From: Mallotus nudiflorus
Taxonomy: Eukaryota; Streptophyta; Magnoliopsida; Malpighiales; Euphorbiaceae
Reading direction: 5' to 3'
DNA: 64,000 nt
NCBI GenBank assembly: GCA_947683625.1
Contig: CANTUR010000039.1
Location: 1-64,000, forward strand
The first letter of the stretch is position 1. Each line of letters opens with the position of its first letter. This document shows, piece by piece, positions 12,976 through 27,482 of this stretch. Position numbers and translations under genes: made by a program. Under the pieces are notes generated by a model. It was not told where the DNA came from and ran no database searches. It worked only from the letters and a program-made list of their open reading frames with translations.

Positions 12976-15900
12976 ATGCACAATTTGTGCACATTGGCGC
13001 ATGTTTTAACGCAAAACGTGAACTCGTGCAAATTTGTGCGCAAATGGTTTCAGGGAAGATATCCAATGTTGAAATCACATATTCACAACACTAATCACGT
13101 ATTAAAGCTGTTTGAACATATAAATATAAATGAGATGGCTGAGGGCACAATTTGGGCACATTTGTGCCTGTTTGAACGCAAAATGTTAGTTCGTGCAAAA
13201 TTAATGCACAAATTGTTTAAAACATGTAATCCAATGTTCAGAATACATATTATCAATCCTAAATACATATTGCAGCAATTAGAACTAATAAATCTAGTTG
13301 ATTTAATTGAATGCACAATTTGTTCACATTTGCGCATGTTTTAATGCAAAATGTGAACTCGTGCAAATTTGTGCGCAATTGGTTTTAGATAAGATTTCCA
13401 ATGTTGTAATCACATGTTCATAACACTAATCGCACATTCTAGCTTTTCAAACTCTTAAATATAAGTGAGATTGTTGAATGCATAATTTGTGCACATTTGC
13501 GCCTGTTAGAACGCAAAATGTTAACTCGTGCAAAATTTATGCACAAATTGTTTAAAACAGGTAATCCGATGTTGAAACTACATATTATCAATCCTAAAGA
13601 TATAATCCAGCAACTAAAACTCGTAAATCTGGTAGATTTAATTGAATGCACAATTTGTGCACATTTGCGTATATTTAACGCAAAACGTGAACTCGTGCAA
13701 ATTTGTGCGCAAATGGTTTCAGAAAAGATATCCAATGTTCAAATCACATATTCACAACACTAATCACATATTAAAGCTGTTTGAACATATAAATATAAAT
13801 GAGATGGCTGAGGGCACAATTTGTGCACATTTGCGCCTCTTTGAACGCAAAATGTTAGCTCGTGCAAAATTAATGCACAAATTGTTTAAAACATGTAATC
13901 CAATGTTCAGAATACATATTATCAATCCTAAATACATATTGCAGCAATTAAAACTAAAAAATCTAGTTGATTTAATTGAATGCACAATTTGTCCACATTT
14001 GCGCATGTTTTAATGCAAAATGTGAACTCGTGCAAATTTGTGCGCAGTTGGTTTTAGACAAGATTTCCAATGTTGTAATCACATGTTCATAACACTAATC
14101 GCACATTCTAGCTTTTCAAACTCATAAATATAAGTGAGATTGTTGAATGCATAATTTGTGCACATTTGCGCCTGTTAGAATGCAAAATGTTAACTCGTGC
14201 AAAATTTATGCACAAATTGTTTAAAACATGTAATCCGATGTTGAAACTACATATTATCAATCCTGAAGATATAATCCAGCAACTAAAACTCATAAATCTG
14301 GTAGATTTAATTGAATGCACAATTTGTGCACATTTGCGTATGTTTTAACGCAAAACGTGAACTCGTGCAAATTTGTGCGCAAATGGTTTCAGACAAGATA
14401 TCCAATGTTCAAATCACATATTCACAACACTATTCACATATTAAAGCTGTTTGAACATATAAATATAAATGAGATGGCTGAGGGCACAATTTGTGCACAT
14501 TTGCCCCTCTTTGAACGCAAAAAGTTAGCTCGTGCAAAATTAATGCACAAATTGTTTAAAACATGTAATCCAATGTTCAGAATACATATTACCAATCCTA
14601 AATACATATTGCAGCAATTCAAACTAATAAATCTGGTAGATTTAATTGAATGCACAATTTGTGCACATTTGCGCATGTTTTAACGCAAAACGTGAACTCG
14701 TGCAAATTTGTGCGCAAATGGTTTCAGACAAGATATCCAATGTTCAAATCACATATTCACAACACTAATCACGTATTAAAGCTGTTTGAACATATAAATA
14801 TAAATGAGATGGCTGAGGGCACAATTTGGGCACATTTGTGCCTGTTTGAACGCAAAATGTTAGCTCGTGCAAAATTAATGCACAAATTGTTTAAAACATG
14901 TAATCCAATGTTCATAATACATATTATCAATCCTAAATACATATTGCAGCAATTAAAAGTAATAAATCTAGTTGATTTAATTGAATGCACAATTTGTGCA
15001 CATTTGTGCATGTTTTAATGCAAAATGTGAACTCGTGCAAATTTGTGCGCAATTGGTTTAAGGCAAGATTTCCATTGTTAAAATCACATGTTCACAACAC
15101 TAATCATATATTCTAGCTTTTTAAACTCATAAATATAAATAAGATTGCTGAATGCACAATTTGTGCACATTTGCGCCTGTTTGAACGTAAAATGTTAACT
15201 AGTGCAAAATTGCAGCAAAAATTGTTTAAAACATGTAATCCAAAGTTCCAAATACATATTTTCAATCCCAAAGACATATTCCAGGAATTAAAACTCGTAA
15301 ATCAAGTAGATTTAATTGAAAGCACATTTGCGCATGTTTTTAATGCAAAACGTGAACTCGTGCAGATTTGTTCGCAAATGCTTTTAAACAAGATATCCAA
15401 TGTTGTTATCACATGTCCACAACACTAATCGTACATTCCAGCTTTTCAAACTCATAAATATAAGTGAGATTGTTGAATGCATAATTTGTGCACATTTGCG
15501 CCTGTTAGAACGCAAAACGTTAACTCGTGCAAAATTTATGCACAAATTATTTAAAACATGTAATCCGATGTTGAAACTACATATTATCAATCCTAAAGAT
15601 ATAATCCAGCAACTAAAACTCGTAAATCTGGTAGATTCAATTGAATGCACAATTTGTGCACATTGGCGCATGTTTTAACGCAAAACGTGAACTCGTGCAA
15701 ATTTGTGCGCAAATGGTTTCAGGGAAGATATCCAATGTTGAAATCACATATTCACAACACTAATCTCGTATTAAAGCTGTTTGAACATATAAATATAAAT
15801 GAGATGGCTGAGGGCACAATTTGGGCACATTTGTGCCTGTTTGAACGCAAAATGTTAGTTCGTGCAAAATTAATGCACAAATTGTTTAAAACATGTAATC

Positions 15901-18303
15901 CAATGCTCAGAATACATATTATCAATCCTAAATACATATTGCAGCAATTAAAACTAATAAATCTAGTTGATTTAATTGAATGCACAATTTGTTCACATTT
16001 GCACATGTTTTAATGCAAAATGTGAACTCGTGCAAATTTGTGCGCAATTGGTTTTAGATAAGATTTCCAATGTTGTAATCACATGTTCACAACACTAATC
16101 GCACATTCTAGCTTTTCAAACTCTTAAATATAAGTGAGATTGTTGAATGCATAATTTGTGCACATTTGCGCCTGTTAGAACGCAAAATGTTAACTCGTGC
16201 AAAATTTATGCACAAATTGTTTAAAACAGGTAATCCGATGTTGAAACTACATATTATCAATCCTAAAGATATAATCCAGCAACTAAAACTCGTAAATCTG
16301 GTAGATTTAATTGAATGCACAATTTGTGCACATTTGCGTATATTTAACGCAAAACGTGAACTCGTGCAAATTTGTGCGCAAATGGTTTCAGACAAGATAT
16401 CCAATGTTCAAATCACATATTCACAACACTAATCACATATTAAAGCTGTTTGAACATATAAATATAAATGAGATGGCTGAGGGCACAATTTGTGCACATT
16501 TGCGCCTCTTTGAACGCAAAATGTTAGCTCGTGCAAAATTAATGCACAAATTGTTTAAAACATGTAATCCAATGTTCAGAATACATATTATCAATCCTAA
16601 ATACATATTGCAGCAATTAAAACTAATAAATCTAGTTGATTTAATTGAATGCACAATTTGTCCACATTTGCGTATGTTTTAATGCAAAATGTGAACTCGT
16701 GCAAATTTGTGCGCAATTGGTTTTAGACAAGATTTCCAATGTTGTAATCACATGTTCACAACACTAATCGCACATTCTAGCTTTTCAAACTCATAAATAT
16801 AAGTGAGATTGTTGAATGCATAATTTGTGCACATTTGCGCCTGTTAGAATGCAAAATGTTAACTCGTGCAAAATTTATGCACAAATTGTTTAAAACATGT
16901 AATCCGATGTTGAAACTACATATTATCAATCCTGAAGATATAATCCAGCAACTAAAACTCATAAATCTGGTAGATTTAATTGAATGCACAATTTGTGCAC
17001 ATTTGCGTATGTTTTAACGCAAAACGTGAACTCGTGCAAATTTGTGCGCAAATGGTTTCAGACAAGATATCCAATGTTCAAATCACATATTCACAACACT
17101 ATTCACATATTAAAGCTGTTTGAACATATAAATATAAATGAGATGGCTGAGGGCACAATTTGTGCACATTTGGCCCTCTTTGAACGCAAAAAGTTAGCTC
17201 GTGCAAAATTAATGCACAAATTGTTTAAAACATGTAATCCAATGTTCAGAATACATATTACCAATCCTAAATACATATTGCAGCAATTCAAACTAATAAA
17301 TCTGGTAGATTTAATTGAATGCACAATTTGTGCACATTTGCGCATGTTTTAACGCAAAACGTGAACTCGTGCAAATTTGTGCGCAAATGGTTTCAGACAA
17401 GATATCCAATGTTCTAATCACATATTCACAACACTAATCACGTATTAAAGCTGTTTGAACATATAAATATAAATGAGATGGCTGAGGGCACAATTTGGGC
17501 ACATTTGTGCCTGTTTGAACGTAAAATGTTAGCTCGTGCAAAATTAATGCACAAATTGTTTAAAACATGTAATCCAATGTTCATAATACATATTATCAAT
17601 CCTAAATACATATTGCAGCAATTAAAAGTAATAAATCTAGTTGATTTAATTGAATGCACAATTTGTGCATGTTTTAATGCAGAATGTGAACTCGTGCAAA
17701 TTTGTGCGCAATTGGTTTAAGGCAAGATTTCCATTGTTAAAATCACATGTTCACAACACTAATCATATATTCTAGCTTTTTAAACTCATAAATATAAATA
17801 AGATTGCTGAATGCACAATTTGTGCACATTTGCGCCTGTTTGAACGTAAAATGTTAACTAGTGCAAAATTGCAGCAAAAATTGTTTAAAACATGTAATCC
17901 AAAGTTCCAAATACATATTTTCAATCCCAAAGACATATTCCAGGAATTAAAACTCGTAAATCAAGTAGATTTAATTGAAAGCACATTTGCGCATGTTTTT
18001 AATGCAAAACGTGAACTCGTGCAGATTTGTTCGCAAATGCTTTTAAACAAGATATCCAATGTTGTTATCACATGTCCACAACACTAATCGCACATTCCAG
18101 CTTTTCAAACTCATAAATATAAGTGAGATTGTTGAATGCATAATTTGTGCACATTTGCGCCTGTTAGAACGCAAAACGTTAACTCGTGCAAAATTTATGC
18201 ACAAATTATTTAAAACATGTAATCCGATGTTGAAACTACATATTATCAATCCTAAAGATATAATCCAGCAACTAAAACTCGTAAATCTGGTAGATTTAAT
18301 TGA
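12976..18303. repeat. Two tandem copies of a 2,669-bp, eight-unit higher-order repeat
   Basis: Copy 1 is 12976-15644 and copy 2 is 15645-18303. Each contains A spacings of 669, 670, 335 and 995 bp. Copy 2 is 10 bp shorter because a block is missing near 17660, where tttgtgcatgttt replaces the usual tttgtgcacatttgtgcatg. A third, partial copy starts at 18304 and diverges after about 19977, where a 670-bp pair replaces the A-B-C block. The TTTCAGGGAAGATAT variant marks the first unit of each copy and also base 24 of the window. Confidence 0.85.
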
Positions 18304-21300
18304 ATGCACAATTTGTGCACATTGGCGCATGTTTTAACGCAAAACGTGAACTCGTGCAAATTTGTGCGCAAATGGTTTCAGGGAAGATATCCAATGTTGA
18401 AATCACATATTCACAACACTAATCACGTATTAAAGCTGTTTGAACATATAAATATAAATGAGATGGCTGAGGGCACAATTTGGGCACATTTGTGCCTGTT
18501 TGAACGCAAAATGTTAGTTCGTGCAAAATTAATGCACAAATTGTTTAAAACATGTAATCCAATGCTCAGAATACATATTATCAATCCTAAATACATATTG
18601 CAGCAATTAAAACTAATAAATCTAGTTGATTTAATTGAATGCACAATTTGCTCACATTTGCGCATGTTTTAATGCAAAATGTGAACTCGTGCAAATTTGT
18701 GCGCAATTGGTTTTAGATAAGATTTCCAATGTTGTAATCACATGTTCACAACACTAATCGCACATTCTAGCTTTTCAAACTCTTAAATATAAGTGAGATT
18801 GTTGAATGCATAATTTGTGCACATTTGCGCCTGTTAGAACGCAAAATGTTAACTCGTGCAAAATTTATGCACAAATTGTTTAAAACAGGTAATCCGATGT
18901 TGAAACTACATATTATCAATCCTAAAGATATAATCCAGCAACTAAAACTCGTAAATCTGGTAGATTTAATTGAATGCACAATTTGTGCACATTTGCGTAT
19001 ATTTAACGCAAAATGTGAACTCGTGCAAATTTGTGCGCAAATGGTTTCAGACAAGATATCCAATGTTCAAATCACATATTCACAACACTAATCACATATT
19101 AAAGCTGTTTGAACATATAAATATAAATGAGATGGCTGAGGGCACAATTTGTGCACATTTGCGCCTCTTTGAACGCAAAATGTTAGCTCGTGCAAAATTA
19201 ATGCACAAATTGTTTAAAACATGTAATCCAATGTTCAGAATACATATTATCAATCCTAAATACATATTGCAGCAATTAAAACTAATGAATCTAGTTGATT
19301 TAATTGAATGCACAATTTGTCCACATTTGCGCATGTTTTAATGCAAAATGTGAACTCGTGCAAATTTGTGCGCAATTGGTTTTAGACAAGATTTCCAATG
19401 TTGTAATCACATGTTCACAACACTAATCGCACATTCTAGCTTTTTAAACTCATAAATATAAGTGAGGTTGTTGAATGCATAATTTGTGCATATTTGCGCC
19501 TGTTAGAATGCAAAATGTTAACTCGTGCAAAATTTATGCACAAATTGTTTAAAACATGTAATCCGATGTTGAAACTACATATTATCAATCCTGAAGATAT
19601 AATCCAGCAACTAAAACTCATAAATCTGGTAGATTTAATTGAATGCACAATTTGTGCACATTTGCGTATGTTTTAACGCAAAACGTGAACTCGTGCAAAT
19701 TTCTGCGCAAATGGTTTCAGACAAGATATCCAATGTTCAAATCACATATTCACAACACTAATCACATATTAAAGCTGTTTGAACATATAAATATAAATGA
19801 GATGGCTGAGGGCACAATTTGTGCACATTTGCGCCTCTTTGAACGCAAAATGTTAGCTCGTGCAAAATTAATGCACAAATTGTTTAAAACATGTAATCCA
19901 ATGTTCAGAATACATTTTATCAATCCTGAATACATATTGCAGCAATTCAAACTAATAAATCTGGTAGATTTAATTGAATGCACAATTTGTGCACATTTGC
20001 GCATGTTTTAACGCAAAACGTGAACTCGTGCAAATTTGTGCGCAAATGGTTTCAGACAAGATATCCAATGTTGAAATCACATATTCACAACACTAATCAC
20101 GCATTAAAGCTGTTTGAACATATAAATATAAATGAGATGGCTGAGGGCACAATTTGGGCACATTTGTGCCTGTTTGAACGCAAAATGTTAGCTCGTGCAA
20201 AATTAATGCACAAATTGTTTAAAACATGTAATCCAATGTTCAGAATACATATTATCAATCCTAAATACATATTGCAGCAATTAAAACTAATAAATCTAGT
20301 TGATTTAATTGAATGCACAATTTGTTCACATTTGCGCATGTTTTAATGCAAAATGTGAACTCGTGCAAATTTGTGCGCAATTGGTTTTAGATAAGATTTC
20401 CAATGTTGTAATCACATGTTCACAACACTAATCGCACATTGTAGCTTTTCAAACTCTTAAATATAAGTGAGATTGTTGAATGCATAATTTGTGCACATTT
20501 GCGCCTGTTAGAACGCAAAATGTTAACTCGTGCAAAATTTATGCACAAATTGTTTAAAACAGGTAATCCGATGTTCAAACTACATATTATCAATCCTAAA
20601 GATATAATCCAGCAACTAAAACTCGTAAATCTGGTAGATTTAATTGAATGCACAATTTGTGCACATTTGCGTATGTTATAACGCAAAACGTGAACTCGTG
20701 CAAATTTGTGCACAAATGGTTTCAGACAAGATATCCAATGTTCAAATCACATATTCACAACACTAATCACATATTAAAGCTGTTTGAACATATAAATATA
20801 AATGAGATGGCTGAGGGCACAATTTGTGCACATTTGCGCCTCTTTGAACGCAAAATGTTAGCTCGTGCAAAATTAATGAACAAATTGTTTAAAACATGTA
20901 ATCCAATATTCAGAATACATATTATCAATCGTAAATACATATTGCAGCAATTAAAACTAGTAAATCTAGTTGATTTAATTGAATGCACAATTTGTGCACT
21001 TTTGTGCATTTTTTAATGCAAAATGTGAACTCGTGCAAATTTGTGCGCAATTGGTTTTAGACAAGATTTCCATTGTTAAAATCACATGTTCACAACACTA
21101 ATCATATATTCTAGCTTTTTAAACTCATAAATATAAATGAGATTGCTGAATGCGGAATTTGTGCACATTTGCGCCTGTTTGAACGTAAAATGTTAACTAG
21201 TGCAAAATTGCAGCAAAAATTGTTTAAAACATGTAATCCAAAGTTCCAAATACATATTTTCAATCCCAAAGACATATTCCAGGAATTAAAACTCGTAAAT

Positions 21301-24300
21301 GAAGTTGATTTAATTGAAAGCACATTTGCGCATGTTTTTAATGCAAAACGTGAACTCGTGCAAATTTGTGTGCAAATGCTTTTTAACAAGATATCCAATG
21401 TTGTTATCACATGTTCACAACACTAATCGCACATTCCAGCTTTTCAAACTCATAAATATAAGTGAGATTGTTGAATGCATAATTTGTGCACATTTGCGCC
21501 TGTTAGAACGCAAAACGTTAACTCGTGCAAAATTTATGCACAAATTATTTAAAACATGTAATCCGATGTTGAAACTACATATTACCAATCCTAAAGATAT
21601 AATCCAGCAACTAAAACTCGTAAATCTGGTAGATTTAATTGAATGCACAATTTGTGCACATTGGCGCATGTTTTAATCCAAAACGTGAACTCGTGCAAAT
21701 TTGTGTGCAAATTTGTGCACAATTTGTGCACATTTGCACATGTTTTGTGCCTGTTTGAACGCAAAATGTTAGCTTGTGCAAAATTAATGCACAAATTGTT
21801 TAAAACATGTAATCCAATGTTCAGAATACATATTATCAATCCTAAATACATATTGCAACAATTAAAACTAATAAATCTAGTTGATTTAATTGAATACACA
21901 ATTTGTGCACATTTGCGCATGTTTTAATGCAAAATGTGAACTCGTGCAAATTTGTGCGCAATTGGTTTTAGACAAGATTTCCATTGTTAAAATCACATGT
22001 TCACAACACTAATCATATATTCTAGCTTTTTAAACTCATAAATATAAATGAGATTGCTGAATGCGCAATTTGTGCACATTTGCGCCTGTTTGAACGTAAA
22101 ATGTTAACTCGTGCAAAATTTCAGCAAAAATTGTCTAAAACATGTAATCCAAAGTTCCAACTACATATTTTCAATCCCAAAGACATATTCCAGGAATTAA
22201 AACTCGTAAATCAAGTTGATTTAATTGAAAGCACATTTGCGCATGTTTTTAATGCAAAACGTGAACTCGTGCAAATTTGTGCGCAAATGCTTTTAAACAA
22301 GATATCCAATGTTGTAATCACATGTTCACAACACTAATCGCACATTCTAGCTTTTCAAACTCATAAATATTAGTGAGATTGTTGAATGCATAATTTGTGC
22401 ACATTTGCGCCTGTCAGAACGTAAAACGTTAACTCGTGCAAAATTTATGCACAAATTATTTAAAACATGTAATCCGATGTTGAAACTACATATTATCAAT
22501 CCTAAAGATATAATCCAGCAACTAAAACTTGTAAATCTGGTAGATTTAATTGAATGCACAATTTGTGCACATTTGCGTATGTTTTAACGCAAAACGTGGA
22601 CTCGTGCAAATTTGTGCGCAAATGGTTTCAGACAAGATATCCAATGTTCAAATCACATATTCACAACACTAATCACGTATTAAAGCTGTTTGAACATATA
22701 AATATAAATGAGATGGCTGAGGGCACAATTTGGGCACATTTGTGCCTGTTTGAACGCAAAATGTTAGCTCGTGCAAAAAAATTGCACAAATTGTTTAAAA
22801 CATGTAATCCAATGTTCAGAATACATATTATCAATCCCAAATACATATTGCAGCAATTAAAACTAATAAATCTAGTTGATTTAATTGAATGCACAATTTG
22901 TGCACATTTGCGCATGTTTTAATGCAAAATGTGAACTCGTGCAAATTTGTGCGCAATTGGTTTTAGACAAGATTTCCAATGTTGTAATCACATGTTCACA
23001 ACACTAATCGCACATTCTAGCTTTTCAAACTCATAAATATAAGTGAGATTGTTGAATGCATAATTTGTGCACATTTGCGCCTGTTAGAACGCAAAATGTT
23101 AACTCGTGCAAAATTTATGCACAAATTGTTTAAAACATGTAATCCGATGTTCAAACTACATATTATCAATCCTAAAGATATAATCCAGCAACTAAAACTC
23201 GTAATTCTGGTAGATTTAATTGAATGCACAATTTGTGCACATTTGCGCATGTTTCAATGCAAAACGTGAACTCATGCAAATTTGTGCGCAAATGGTTTCA
23301 GACAAGATATCCAATGTTCAAATCACATATTCACAACACTAATCACATATTTAAGCTGTTTGAACATATAAATATAAATGAGATGGCTGAGGGCACAATT
23401 TGTGCACATTTGCGCCTCTTTGAACGCAAAATGTTAGCTCGTGCAAAATTAATGCACAAATTGTTTAAAACATGTAATCCAATGTTCAGAATACATATTA
23501 TCAATCCTAAATACATATTGCAGCAATTAAAACTAATAAATCTAGTTGATTTAATTGAATGCACAAATTGTGCACATTTGCGCATGTTTTAATGCATAAT
23601 GTGAACTCGTGCAAATTTGTGCGCAATTGGTTTTAGACAAGATTTCCATTGTTAAAATCACATGTTCACAACACTAATCATATATTCTAGCTTTTTAAAC
23701 TCATAAATATAAATGAGATTGCTGAATGCGCAATTTGTGCACATTTGCGCCTGTTTGAACGTAAAATGTTAACTCGTGCAAAATTTCAGCACAAATTGTT
23801 GAAAACATCTAATCCAAAGTTCCAACTACATATTTTCAATCCCAAAGACATATTCCATGAATTAAAACTCGTAAATCAAGTTGATTTAATTGAAAGCACA
23901 TTTGCGCATGTTTTTAATGCAAAATGTGAACTCGTGCAAATTTGTGCGCAAATGCTTTTAAACAAGATATCCAATGTTGTAATCACATGTTCACAACACT
24001 AATCGCACATTCTAGCTTTTTAAACTCATAAATATAAGTGATAGAGTTGAATGCATAATTTGTGCACATTTGCGCCTGTTAGAACGCAAAACGTTAACTC
24101 GTGCAAAATTTATGCACAAATTGTTTAAAACATGTAATCCGATGTTCAAACTACATATTATCAATCCTAAAGATATAATCCAGCAACTAAAACTCGTAAA
24201 TCTAGTAGATTTAATTGAATGCACAATTTGTGCACATTTTTGCATGTTTTAACACAAAACGTGAACTCGTGCAAATTTGTGCACAAATGGTTTCAGAGAA

Positions 24301-24699
24301 GATATCCAATGTTCAAATCATATATTCACAACACTAATCACATATCAAAGCTGTTTGAACATATAAATATAAATGAGATGGCTGAGGGCACAATTTGTGC
24401 ACATTTGCGCCTGTTTGAACGCAAAATGTTAGCTCGTCCAAAATTAATGCACAAATTGTTTAAAACATGTAATCCAATGTTCAGAATACATATTATCAAT
24501 CGTAAATAAATATTGCAGCAATTGAAACTAATAAATCTAGTTGATTTAATTGAATGCACAATTTGTGTACTTTTGTGCATGTTTTAATGCAAAATGTGAA
24601 CTCGTGCAAATTTGTGCGCAATTGGTTTTAGACAAGATTTCCATTGTTAAAATCACATGTTCACAACACTAATCATGTATTCTAGCTTTTTAAACTCAA

Positions 24700-24840
24700 A
24701 AATATAAATGAGATTGCTGAATGCGCAATTTGTGCACATTTGCGCCTGTTTGAACGTAAAATGTTAACTAGTGCAAAATTGTGCGCAAATGCTTTTAAAC
24801 AAGATATCCAATGTTGTAATCACATGTTCACAACACTAAT
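24700..24840. repeat. B unit with one half-unit deleted
   Basis: Around 24772 the sequence passes from the first half of a B unit (ctagtgcaaaattg) directly into the start of a C unit (tgcgcaaatgcttttaaac). About 150-160 bp, essentially one half-unit, is missing. The joint lies at the related gtgcaaa(a/t)tt motifs of the two halves, as expected for misaligned recombination between half-units. Confidence 0.8.
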
Positions 24841-27482
24841 CGCACATTCTAGCTTTTCAAACTCATAAATATAAGTGAGATTGATGAATGCATAATTTGT
24901 GCACATTTGCGCCTGTTAGAACGCAAAACGTTAACTCGTGCAAAATTTATGCACAAATTGTTTAAAATATGTAATCCGATTTTGAAACTACATATTATGA
25001 ATCCTAAAGATATAATCCAGCAACTAAAACTTGTAAATCTGGTAGATTTAATTGAATGCACAATTTGTGCACATTTGCGCATGTTTTAACGCAAAACGTG
25101 AACTCGTGCAAATTTGTGCGCAAATTTGTGCACAATTTGTGCACATTTGCACATGTTTTGTGCCTGTTTGAACGCAAAATGTTAGCTTGTGCAAAATTAA
25201 TGCACAAATTGTTTAAAACATGTAATCCAATGTTCAGAATACATATTATCAATCCTGAATACATATTGCAACAATTGAAACTAATAAATCTAGTTGATTT
25301 AATTGAATGCACAATTTGTGCACATTTGCGCATGTTTTAATGCAAAATGTGAACTCGCACAAATTTGTGCGCAATTGGTTTTAGACAAGATTTCCATTGT
25401 TAAAATCACATGTTCACAACACTAATCATATATTCTAGCTTTTTAAACTCATAAATATAAATGAGATTGCTGAATGCGCAATTTGTGCACATTTGCGCCT
25501 GTTTGAACGTAAAATGTTAACTCGTGCAAAATTTCAGCAAAAATTGTCTAAAACATGTAATCCAAAGTTCCAACTACATATTTTCAATCCCAAAGACATA
25601 TTCCAGGAATTAAAACTCGTAAATCAAGTTGATTTAATTGAAAGCACATTTGCGCATGTTTTTAATGCAAAACGTGAACTCGTGCAAATTTGTGCGCAAA
25701 TGCTTTTAAACAAGATATCCAATGTTGTAATCACATGTTCACAACACTAATCGCACATTCTAGCTTTTCAAACTCATAAGTATAAGTGAGATTGATGAAT
25801 GCATAATTTGTGCACATTTGCGCCTGTTAGAACGCAAAACGTTAACTCGTGCAAAATTTATGCACAAATTGTTTAAAATATGTAATCCGATTTTGAAACT
25901 ACATATTATGAATCCTAAAGATATAATCCAGCAACTAAAACTTGTAAATCTGGTAGATTTAATTGAATGCACAATTTGTGGACATTTGCGCATGTTTTAA
26001 CGCAAAACGTGAACTCGTGCAAATTTGTGCGCAAATGGTTTCAGACAAGATATCCAATGTTCAAATCACATATTCACAACACTAATCATGTATTAAAGCT
26101 GTTTGAACATATAAATATAAATGAGATGGCTGAGGGCACAATTTGTGCACATTTGCGCCTATTTGAACGCAAAATGTTAGCTCGTGCAAAATTAATGCAC
26201 AAATTGTTTAAAACTTGTAATCCAATGTTCAGAATACATATTATCAATCCTAAATACATATTGTAGTAATTCAAACTAATAAATCTAGTTGATTTAATTG
26301 AATGCACAATTTGTGCACATTTGCGCATGTTTTAATGCAAAATGTGAACTCGTGCAAATTTGTGCGCAATTGGTTTTAGACAAGATTTCCATTGTTAAAA
26401 TCACATGTTCACAACACTAATCATATATTCTAGCTTTTTAAATTCATAAATATAAATGAGATTGCTGAATGCGCAATTTGTGCACATTTGCGCCTGTTTG
26501 AACGTAAAATGTTAACTAGTGCAAAATTGCAGCAAAAATTGTTTAAAACATGGAATCCAAAGTTCCAAATACATATTTTCAATGCCAAAGACATATTCCA
26601 GGAATTAAAACCCGAAAATCAAGTTGATTTAATTGAAAGCACATTTGCGCATGTTTTTAATGCAAAACGTGAACTCGTGCAAATTTGTGCGCAAATGCTT
26701 TTAAACAAGATATCCAATGTTGTTATCACATGTTCACAACACTAATCGCACATTCCAGCTTTTCAAACTCATAAATATAAGTGAGATTGTTGAATGCATA
26801 ATTTGTGCACATTTGCGCCTGTTAGAACGTAAAACGTTAACTCGTGCAAAATTTATGCACAAATTATATAAAACATGTAATCCGATGTTGAAACTACATA
26901 TTATCAATCCTAAAGATATAACCCAGCAACTAAAACTCATAAATCTGGTAGATTTAATTGAATGCACAATTTGTGCACATTTGTGCATGTTTTAACGCAA
27001 AACGTGGACTCGTGCAAATTTGTGCGCAAATGGTTTCAGACAAGATATCCAATGTTCAAATCACATATTCATAACACTAATCATGTATTAAAGCTGTTTG
27101 AACATATAAATATAACTGAGATGGCTGAGGGCACAATTTGTGCACATTTGCGCCTATTTGAACGCAAAATGTTAGCTCGTGCAAAATTAATGCACAAATT
27201 GTTTAAAACATGTAATCCAATGTTCAGAATACATATTATCAATCCTAAATACATATTGCAGCAATTAAAACTAATCAATCTAGTTGATTTAATTGAATGC
27301 ACAATTTGTGCACATTTGCGCATGTTTTAATGCAAAATGTGAACTCGTGCAAATCTGTGCGCAACTGGTTTTAGACAAGATTTCCATTGTTAAAATCACT
27401 TGTTCATAACACTAATCATATATTCTAGCTTTGTAAATTCATAAATATAAATGAGATTGCTGAATGCGCAATTTGTGCACAT

